Positions 55,820-64,000 of a stretch of 64,000 nt of DNA are shown here, in pieces; within the stretch, counting starts at the first letter, position 1, and each line of letters begins with the position of its first letter. Source of the DNA: Macrolepiota albuminosa (lineage: Eukaryota > Basidiomycota > Agaricomycetes > Agaricales > Agaricaceae); contig JAMWFC010000009.1 in assembly GCA_027475525.1 (NCBI GenBank), positions 310,001-374,000 of the forward strand. Reading direction: 5' to 3'. The position numbers and the translations under genes were made by a program. The notes beneath the pieces were generated by a model. That model had not been told where the DNA came from, ran no database searches, and worked only from the letters and a program-made list of their open reading frames with translations.

Positions 55820-58189
55820 CTATCTTGTGAACAATCTCCGCAAGATCCGTCTGAAAATACCTGATATCCTCTTCCTACCGGATGTACGCTGTACCTGTTC
55901 CCTCTCCAAAGGCACTTGATCCCGCCAATCCATCGCCTCTATCAACGACCAGGTGATGTCCTCTAGAGCGATCGGATCTCCATCCACGACCGATGACTCA
56001 ATATCTTGAGAATTTGGAGAATATGACGAATGCCTCAAGTGCTGCTGGTAGTCGAATTCGAGGACAGGGGTAGACGAAAATAGTGATGGAAGGTATGGTA
56101 TGGCGACCGTATACTTCAATTTGTCGACGGTCGACGAATCATCGAGGGTGCGAGAGCATACATCGCACCCTGAGTCATGTAATTCTGACTCTGATATCGA
56201 GGTATTGTGTGTGTGTCCGCAAGCCCAAATTGATGCAGAAGAAGGAAATGCTTGCGGGAGACTACCGCCGTCTGAGTCTCTGTCATATATCACTGAGGTT
56301 TGCTGTGGTTCCCATGTTGCCATGAGAGAGAGGGGTAGTGATGAGCTGGGCTGAAAGAGGTCATCCGAATCGAAAGAAGCTTTATGCGCTGTCCTTGCAA
56401 CTCCATCGAGTATATCATCCCGGGAAGATAAAGTGACAGGTATTGATATTACGCCGCATGCATCATCGGGGTCTGCCATTGGCGACAATGTCTGGTCGTG
56501 AAACCGCGAAGTCGGTGGGCTGGGATACGGCGGGTGTTTCAAGTCAGCGATGTCTTCCCAAAGTCCGCGCAGTGGACTAAGGAATTCATGCTCTTTTACG
56601 TCTGGCCAAGACAAACGGTCCTCGGGGTTATGCGACAAAAGCTTAAACGTCGTCTCCATTTCAGAATATCTAGGAGAAGAGCAAGAGACCAGCTTACAGA
56701 GCGTAGGAAATTGTCTAGACCAAGATACCAGGTGATATCTTGTCCTTTGAGCCGATCAGACAGTGTTTCGAGTTCTCCAAAGGTTAGACTACGATCCCCG
56801 TCGCTTCTTCTTGCGTCGAGATTATATTCAGAGCAGACCATTCGTTGGAAAGGAACAGTCCCTGTGACTAATTCGTACAGGAGTATTCCAAGGCTCCACC
56901 AGTCGGAACGATGATCATAGATAACTTGCCCACCTGAAGTCCGTTCTTTCATTTCCGGGGCTGCATATAAAGGCGTGAAGGTGACAAAATCATCGGCGTC
57001 CAGTACTATTGGTCCATAAGGTCCTACCTCAACGTCGAAGGGCTGTCTATCATCTTCACTCGAAAACAAAGGCATCTTGGAGGTAGCACCAAAGTCTCCA
57101 ATGATGATATGGCCGGTGCAGGAAATCAAGACGTTTGCGGGCTTGATGTCTTGATGAACGAAACCCCGAGCGTGAAGGAATGCTAGACCAAGAGATATCT
57201 CGGCAATCAAGAAGCGTACAGATCGAACAGTCTCTTCTATGGGGGTGCTTGACGTCAAACAATGGTCGAGTGCTACTGGTAAAGAGACCGACATGGATAA
57301 CCTGGCGTGTGTATCGTTCGTCAGTCTGAAATGAGATGCGACTTCGGAGTCGGATAACGTCGTAGGATGGTATTCCTTAAAGGCTCAATAAACGAAGGTT
57401 CGCGGGATAAATATTAGATGTCTGACATACCAGGACGAGACAATGCACATGCTCATTTTGAAAGACTTCTCGGAGTTTCTGGAGGAAACAAATTCCCGTA
57501 TCATTTTCCGTTCGCGAATCTGACCATTCACGGATAAGTTTGAGGATAGAGACTTCCCGGATGAAATCAAGTTTTTCCACGTCGCGCAACACCTTGACTG
57601 CATAGAGATCGTTGTTTGTACTCTCCTTCGAGGACGCCAAAATGACTTCGCCATGAGTACCATTCCCCAGTGTACCGATGATGTCGTATGAACCAATAGC
57701 GCAAGGAAGAGACTGACTTGATGTATCATCACATACATGTCCTATTGAGGATATGATTGAAGGGGTGTATGGGATATGTTCCTGAGAGACTTGAATTGAC
57801 AAACTTGGAAATTCCTCTTCACCAGATGTTGAAAGTCTTGTGCTTTTTATGAACGGAACTGAGATGATATTTACTGAGATTAAATGGGAACGTGTACGCT
57901 GCATCTGAAGTTTGGATATGGACCTCGACAGACTGATAACGGGTCTCGAGATACATGCATCGACATCTGCGAGCGACGGAGTTTTAACGTGGAGTGTTCC
58001 ACCTTCAGTCTCTACAAAAGATCCATAGTAACGTTGAGCCGATGGAGTGGATATCGTAGTGCACGGAGAAGAAGCCGAGCTCTGAAGGAATTTCTCGTTG
58101 AGCAGTATCCTGGTCTTTCTTGACCGGCAGCTAACACATAGCTTCCTAATTTTCGGCAAAGTCGACGAGTCAAGTGTAATAGTACCCAT
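55820..58189 (-). CDS. Serine/threonine protein kinase, ~756 aa
   Basis: Exons (minus): 58189-57431, 57375-56698, 56653-55820; introns of 55 and 44 nt. The kinase domain starts near residue 180: glycine loop GTLGNGTHGEV, ATP Lys in LYAVKVL, catalytic loop FVHQDIKPANVL (HQD for HRD), DFG in IIGDFGATSK, APE in YAAPEM, DWWSLGILLYELVTG, and NPEDRLSW at the end. It looks AGC/S6K-like. The catalytic loop keeps Asp and Lys, so activity is expected. The 180-residue N-terminus contains CVSCRSRK; the ~230-residue C-terminal tail is Ser/Asp-rich and ends in a basic stretch. Placement of the second intron is the least certain part. Confidence 0.82.
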
Positions 58190-58681
58190 AGCTCGAAAGT
58201 TCCGGTTAGTGTTGGAAAGTACCAGGAGGTTTGAGTCAAGTAAAAAAGTGACAGTACCACCCTAGAGATAACGAGTTGAAGTCAGCCAACGAGAGTCAGC
58301 CAACGAGTCAGCCAACGTAGATTGATTTTCGCCGAAAAGGAAGACTGTCATTCAACTCAGGCAGATCTTGAACATGAAAGGTGCGTCACATAACGAAATC
58401 GAAGCAACTTTCAGCTCTAATCAGTGACTCCGATGCTATCAATGTTAAAAATGTTACACGAAAGCTTAATGCCATCGTGTAGCATCAAGTATCACCGCGT
58501 AAGTCACATGATGAGCATGAATTTGACGTCACAAAAGACATTGATACATCTAGGCCGTTGTGTTTCACAAATCTATTGAAGGTGTATCTACGTCAGGGTC
58601 TGAGATCTGAAGTCCTATATAAATGATGACGTCGTAGACTGAGCTCTTGAAAACTCCCAAGTTTCATAGTCGGCTTCAATT

Positions 58682-59282
58682 ATGGCGTCCAGTGGTCTGT
58701 TTCTTCACTTCTCGTTCAAATCTGTTTAATTGACGTCCACCTCGAAGAACATGTTAAGAATCCTGACCGAGTGGCGGCAGGTTTGAGGGCTTCCATCAAG
58801 AATCCAAGAGTTTCAGATGAGGCGAAGGCTCACGCCACAGAACGGCTCCAGGAATTACAATCTCAACAACATCCTGATCAATCCAGTTCCCACGAAAATC
58901 GTGTATTAGGTACGTTGTTGTGTCCAAAAGAAAATCTGCTCACGTCTTGGTAGGAGGATACAAAGCCACTTTACACAGCACGTCTTCTTTTTCCTCTGGC
59001 GTGGCGATTCTTTACATTATCAATGTAGATCAAAATACTTCAGATGACGCCAAGAAGCACGCACGAGAGATATTGAACGCAGCCGGAATCCACGAACAAG
59101 ATGATCCTGACGATCAGCAACACCAGACTCGAGTTTTAGCCGGTTATAAGGCCGCCTTGCACAGTAAGTTATCGTGGTCAATTGCATCGTTTTTATCGGT
59201 ACGATGTCTTCCAGATCCCAAAGTGTCTGAAGAAGCGAAGCAACACGCTCGCGAATATTTAGGGCAACACGAAATTTCTTGA
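58682..59282 (+). CDS. Conidiation protein 6 (Con-6) family, 133 aa
   Basis: Exons 58682-58694, 58748-58909, 58954-58977, 59029-59163, 59215-59282 (402 nt). The product is three Con-6 repeats: IKNPRVSDEAKAHATERL, HNQNTSDDAKKHAREIL and HNPKVSEEAKQHAREYL, the last two preceded by GGYKATL/AGYKAAL. Small hydrophilic proteins of this family accumulate in spores and stressed mycelium. Introns split the second and third repeats at the same codon (after LH, inside Asn), but the second repeat's intron (58978-59028) needs a GC donor. The first exon is 13 nt. Confidence 0.88.
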
Positions 59283-60015
59283 TTGATCCAAAGCATAGGC
59301 TGAACCAATGTTCATCATGTACAATATTCCAGTTTGCTTCGTATGAAGTACCACTATGTACAACTTTACCATGGTTTGAGAGATTCTTATCGTTTTTAAC
59401 TCACTTTCATATTCAAAGCCGTCTTTTACGAACAAGTCGCCACACATGAATTCCTTGTGATTTTATCCTAATAAGGAAAGTAAAATATAAATTAACTATT
59501 CATAAAATTAAAAGGGAAATTTTCTGCTATAATCTTTATCCGTTGTGACCAAGCTTGCGGTTGATTTTCAGGGAACGAATTGCTTCAGGTACCGGTGCCT
59601 TCCGTTTTTCTGCAACCCTGATCCGGCATCAATTCTTTCATCCGATGAAGTATTTCCCGCGTCAAGTTTCAGTGAAAGCAGCGTATTATCTCACCTGGGT
59701 CCTTACGTTTTCAATATCTTACAACTACCATCATCATTGAAAGATTGAAAGAACGTGCCGTTTTGAGCATGATACGACAACGATCATCAAACTAGGAATT
59801 GAGATGGCAGCACATACTGAAGCATGTGCTCTCTTCATGATCATCATGATCAGGCACAACACTCCGCGTGAATAACTAGAGAAAAATACGAACTCCGCCT
59901 TTTTCTTGATCCCTCATCCCACCTACCTACTCAACGACGTCCCCAAGTTTACAGCCATTGTGCTGCGTATACTGACATTCTTTGAACAACACGCTCTCTC
60001 TTTTGTGAACTGAAA
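59283..60015. other. Intergenic, no gene seen
   Basis: AT-rich. The short open frames at 59545-59748 show no motif. The last 100 bp before 60016 are CT-rich, typical of a fungal promoter and leader. Confidence 0.5.
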
Positions 60016-60877
60016 ATGTTCTTCAAGTCTTTGACTCTGCTCGCCCTCTCCGCTTCTGCCCTCGGGAACGTCTTCGTATGCTTTTTTCGCATCTTGCTCT
60101 AGTGGGCGCTAATAACACGATAGATTACATCCCCCACTGCATCCACGACCTTCGTTGGGGGACAACAGGCGACCATTAATTGGCAGGATGATGGCATGAA
60201 GCCTACTCTGAAAGACTTCGGACCTGCCAAGGTTTCCATTTATGCTGGAAATGCTCAACAACAGGCAGGCCTAATTCCTTTCTGTGGCATAATAGGAAGA
60301 TTGACTTGTGAATTTATCTTATAGACTTCCCTTCAGCTTATTGTTGCAAGTGTGGATGTTTCTACCACCCAATCAATCCAATTTACACCGGATCCTTCCA
60401 TTGGGCCTAACAGCGCTCAATAGTACGTGTGTTCATATCTTGCTAATATAATATACTAACTTGCTCGACAGTTTCATCCGCGTCGAATCCCTGAACCTAA
60501 AGGACTCAGCTGCCCCTCAATTTCCCGCTCTTGCTTTCTCGGCCAAATTCACGTGAGCTTACCGAGCAACGTCGGATTATCATTCTTATTCTTACGTGTC
60601 TCCGTCTTTCAGAATGAGTGGAATGAACGGAAAATTCAGCCAGGCCGTTTTAGATCAGATTAATGGTCAATCTACTGCCCCTCTCGCCGGCGCCACCTCT
60701 GCTGCCGCTCCGGCCTCCAAGGCTACAACTTCTGCTTCTTCGACGACTTCCTCCACTGCCTCTGCCACCAAGTCATCTGCGTCGCCCGCCAATACCTCCA
60801 ACGCAGCCGTTCACATGAAGGGAAGTAGCTGGTTTGGCATCATCCTTGGCGCTATTGTTGGCGCCGCAGTCTTCTAA
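60016..60877 (+). CDS. Kre9/Knh1-like Ser/Thr-rich GPI-type wall protein, 214 aa
   Basis: Exons 60016-60075, 60124-60264, 60325-60422, 60472-60552, 60613-60877 (645 nt). A signal peptide (FFKSLTLLALSASALGNV) is followed by a beta-sandwich domain of the yeast cell-wall synthesis Kre9/Knh1 N-terminal type (TSPTASTTFVGGQQATINWQ, VSIYAGNAQQQTSLQ, PNSAQYFIRVESL). Then come a Ser/Thr/Ala linker for O-glycans and a C-terminal hydrophobic tail (WFGIILGAIVGAAVF) suited to GPI attachment. The second intron (60265-60324) uses a GC donor. Probably a surface protein. Confidence 0.85.
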
Positions 60878-61274
60878 ACTGGGAAATTCGGCGTTTATCG
60901 TTTCCCTTTGCACTTGTTTGATTTCGTCCTGCGTTCCATACATCCGAGTTGTCTTGTTTGCTCCCCTATACCTCCATATTCTTTATCACGACACCTCTCA
61001 TGATGACTGCAGTCTGGCACTCTAAGTCCATTGATTGGCTTAACTAGGGCCCTTTACAATCAATCTTAGCGGATTTATTTCAATTATCTTGTATTTGGAT
61101 CAATAGAGCTCAATATTCATTACCAAAATCTGGCTACGTATATAGTCATACTAAGATTCATGTATTGGCGTATGCTTCCCGATGAAGTCAAGAGATATTG
61201 CTCTTGAGTCGACATGTTTTTATTGATAAGTAATTGAACGTGGACTCGAGTAGTTGTACATTCTATTCAGGGAA
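60878..61274. other. Short convergent intergenic region
   Basis: 3' flanks of the convergent Knh1-like and DUF6534 genes. No other feature seen. Confidence 0.5.
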
Positions 61275-62847
61275 TTACACAGCTTCTTCGAAAGTGTGAT
61301 CGCGGCTTTTGCCTGAATCGTCAGTTACGAAAACATCAGTCGTGACCTGAATCCCGGGGCTGCTACCAGCCTATGAGAAAATTTAGTTTTGAATCTTGGC
61401 ATGATATCGCCAAATATTTTGACAAACCTCCCCCAACCTATTACCATCCGCGTCCTTACGCACTGATTGTCTCCACTCTTGTAAGTACACCGAAGGAGGA
61501 CGTGAAAAGGCAACGTAATGAGGTTGTGTATTCAAGAAATCTGTGGTAGTGTGCGTGGCATGAGCTTCTTCCCTCCCGCCTGTAATCCGCATGCGGCTGT
61601 TGAACAGGACGAGTAGCGTATTGCAGTAAAGTTTCGCAATGATCAGCACAGGGCAAGTATAATAGTTCGTCTCGGGATATTTAAAAAATAGAAATAGATT
61701 GGTTATGGCAACCAATGCTGCAGACATCTGAGATTAGCGCTCGTTCGATTTTATTGATGGTTTAAAAAACGATTCTACCTGTTGCAGTCCCTGTCTCGAT
61801 GGTCAGACGCTGCAGCCGGATGATTGTCAGGTGGGTTGACCTGAATCCGGTATCATGGCGTGACAGCTAATAGTAGGAATCAGTCGAAAAATAGTCTTGA
61901 CTTGATGTATCAAGAGGGACACCTTTGCGTACCAGGTATGTCATGGAAAACGCAATGGTGACATCGCACAAAGCACAACATCCCCACCAGAACTAGACCG
62001 TCATTCAGCTACAACTTGCAGGAGAACAATTGGATAAAATGGGATATACCCCAGCACTAATGAATACAGTAGTCTGGGTAAGCTTGCTCAAACTTCCCAG
62101 TTCAAATGACTTGACACCAGTGACGATGCCCGCGACGCATCCTATAAATGAGACCTGTTGGCTTTTGTTGCTTAGATGCTGGGAGGGAAAATAAAGCGAT
62201 TCACAACTCACGACTGCGATCACATATCCAATCAGTTTACTTCTGGAAAGGATATAGATCCGGTAGGCATAGTACATCTGGACCACACATCCAACTGTGC
62301 CATAAAGAGGTATCAACAATCGCGAGCTGATCAGACCTTGAATGAACTTACCGATGCCACTTAGGATGGGAATACTCAGGCACGTAAATTGTATGTCGTC
62401 GAGAGCCTTGAAACTACCGAAGCCAGCCCCAAAACTTGCGAATGCGTCATGTGTGATGACGACAGTCTGAAGAGACTCCAGCAGGAATACTCCATAGACG
62501 AGGATTTTACAATATAGGCGATCATTAGGAAAAGCAATGTAGTAGTAGTCTATATTATGCAAACATGACTTGTAAGGACGAGTGGGTAAAGAAGGATATG
62601 TGACGCACAAACTTGGACTGAGACTACACCGTACAGACCCCAATTGAACAAGTAACCAAGTAACTGCAAAAGGAAAAAAAGAAAGAGGAAAAAAACGGAA
62701 CGCGTGAGAACCAGGGGGAACGAAGATGATGCAGACCTACGAGAGGTCCAGAACTATCAGTGCGTCCAAGAGGTCAAAAAACGCTGAGCTGAGCATGGAG
62801 GAGGACAGTTACCTCTTGACCACATCTGGGGGGAGCGCCGATGACAT
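61275..62847 (-). CDS. DUF6534-type seven-helix membrane protein, 340 aa
   Basis: Exons (minus): 62847-62813, 62753-62741, 62663-62609, 62549-62352, 62294-62212, 62154-62050, 61992-61933, 61866-61779, 61717-61428, 61370-61275; 1,023 nt in frame. Pattern of the large agaricomycete family annotated DUF6534: short N-terminus (SSALPPDVVK), SSGPLLLGYLFNWGLYGVVS, YYYIAFPNDR, a VQMYYAYRIYILSRSKL segment, CALCDVTIAFSMTYL, a loop with RLQRLTIETGTATA, and YCNTLLVLFNSR, then a hydrophilic tail. About seven hydrophobic helices. Function unknown; the family is expanded in mushrooms. Divergent from nothing recognisable upstream. Confidence 0.82.
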
Positions 62848-63794
62848 ATGGTATCAGAGCGGAGGAGTCAGGATGGCACAGGCCCATAATATAGGAGTCG
62901 TGAAGTACTAATTGCACACGTGAAGAAGAGCTCTTTATATCCACGGCTAATTAAGGTATGAAAGATGCCCGGATGACGGCGCGGCCAGGCAGTAAGAGTC
63001 TTCACTTGGACACGCTTGAATGTTCCGGTTGACGGCATGTTCTAAAACGAACATTCATCAAGATCGCGAAGACTCCTCGTGAACCAACGTCGAATAGTAC
63101 AGCATCGTTCAAGATGGCTAGCCATGTTATGTTTTCCCAAAAAGAAGGGCGGAGATCCGCGGCCGGTCCGTAGACCTTCTGTAACTAATGAATTACAACA
63201 GAATGTTAGAAAATGAATGAGGACCCCTGAAAGCGGACGAGATGATTAACTAAAGAACGCAAGCTCCCAGAGGCTGGGTCGGGTGGAGATAATGAGCAGA
63301 GACTGACATTGCCAAGTCGTAATGGCTTAAGTCGACAGAACTGAACTCACACTGAAAGTGGCTTGAACCTCAAGAAGAACCAAATGCTCCAGTGAAACCC
63401 ACCCATCTGGCACCTGGGCATGTCTGTACACTGAAACCAATTGTTACCGCATACCGCACTTCAGAGAATATATGTAGTGATCGGAAGATCATTTGAGTTG
63501 CTAAAAAAAACGTCGGATACCCTTAGCCGCATGAACTCCTCCACGGTCCTTCGCGAAGCAGCCATAGGGGTCTTCGAGTCAAAGTTTGCACCACCCAATC
63601 GACATCTGAATGAACTAGATAACGCTCACTAGGCGTTTCCCGTGTCATGATAGATAATGTTGACCTTTTTGATGAGACGAGATGAATAAGGTAGATTGCC
63701 GCGCGTCTGTCACACCAATTCCTTTTTTTTAATTTCCACTCGTAGCAGCGAGCGTGGTGAATGATGACCCTATCATCTTGCTATGCTCACATGG
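62848..63794. other. No gene supported
   Basis: Short frames only. A CGCGGCCGGTCCGTA word near 63160 also occurs at about 41187 (CGCGGCCGGTCCGTA), upstream of the GH127-like gene; its meaning is unknown. Confidence 0.4.
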
Positions 63795-64000
63795 GTAAGT
63801 CATCAATCATGTACACCTATTACTCGTCGTCTCACAACTGCGCTCACAGGTAAGTTATAAATCATGTACACCTATTACTCGTCGTCTCACAACTGCACTC
63901 ACAGGTAAGTCATAAATCACGTACACCTATTACTCGTCGTCTCACAACTGCACTCACAGGTAAGTCATAAATCATGTACACCTATTACTCGTCGTCTCAC
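63795..64000 (+). repeat. 55-bp minisatellite, at least 3.7 copies, running off the window
   Basis: Units start at 63795, 63850, 63905 and 63960. Each begins GTAAGT and ends CACAG; copies differ by one to three substitutions, so this is real divergence and not an exact artefact. The array continues past the edge. Confidence 0.9.

Noticed and set aside
62726..62911. 61-codon plus-strand frame starting MMQTYERSR
   Set aside because: It lies antisense to the first exons and introns of the DUF6534 gene, which has consistent splicing.
63795..64000. CRISPR-like array
   Set aside because: Contiguous 55-bp tandem units without spacers in a fungal nuclear context; it is a minisatellite.
63795..64000. 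Treating the 55-bp array as another assembler k-mer artefact
   Set aside because: Units differ by substitutions and occur about four times, unlike the perfect two-copy 77-bp tandems.
1..64000. tRNA or rRNA genes
   Set aside because: I scanned for a tRNA T-arm consensus and rRNA-like stretches by eye and found nothing convincing.

Overview
The window is nuclear DNA of a filamentous basidiomycete, most likely an agaricomycete. The genes carry many 45-60-nt introns, and the families are typical of that group: conidiation-protein-6 repeats, a DUF6534-type seven-helix membrane protein, a Kre9/Knh1-like Ser/Thr-rich wall protein, and chromodomain-bearing Ty3/Gypsy elements. All gene models come from reading the sequence; no search was run.

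Left half (1-33975) is a transposon graveyard with young insertions. A near-intact Ty1/copia element (73-4952) has 273-bp LTRs and the target duplication GGGCT. Relics of a Gypsy 5' end (5905-6754), a Gypsy 3' LTR (7462-8305), an aminoglycoside-phosphotransferase-like pseudogene and one uncharacterised two-exon gene follow. From 12759 to 31708 a very large Gypsy element sits inside the reading frame of a host gene (12338-12758 continuing at 31714-32704). It is itself split by a younger, complete 6.57-kb chromodomain Gypsy (15604-22174, minus strand, target duplication ATCAG). A LINE 3' fragment (32975-33975) closes this half.

The large element is the most unusual object. Without its guest it is about 12.4 kb. 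It has short LTRs (235/225 bp), an extra reading frame before gag, a gag-pol held in one frame broken only by TGA/TAG codons, and a third coding region of roughly 1,070 codons between pol and the 3' LTR that I cannot assign to any family. Its coding DNA is crowded with short perfect inverted repeats.

Right half (34375-62847) is gene-rich: seryl-tRNA synthetase, a type II membrane glycosyltransferase, a 24-exon GH127/DUF1680 protein, a copia relic and a second phosphotransferase relic, a CorA-like Mg2+ transporter facing an ArsB/CitMHS-type permease, an Asterix/PAT-complex-like protein, a WH1-CRIB protein, a Ser/Thr kinase, a Con-6 protein, a Knh1-like protein and a DUF6534 protein. A 55-bp minisatellite reaches the right edge.

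Caution on the assembly: six unrelated places carry perfect tandem duplications of exactly 77 bp. This looks like unmerged k-mer overlap (k=77) rather than biology. It shifts the frame of one gag and one integrase and inflates one intron.
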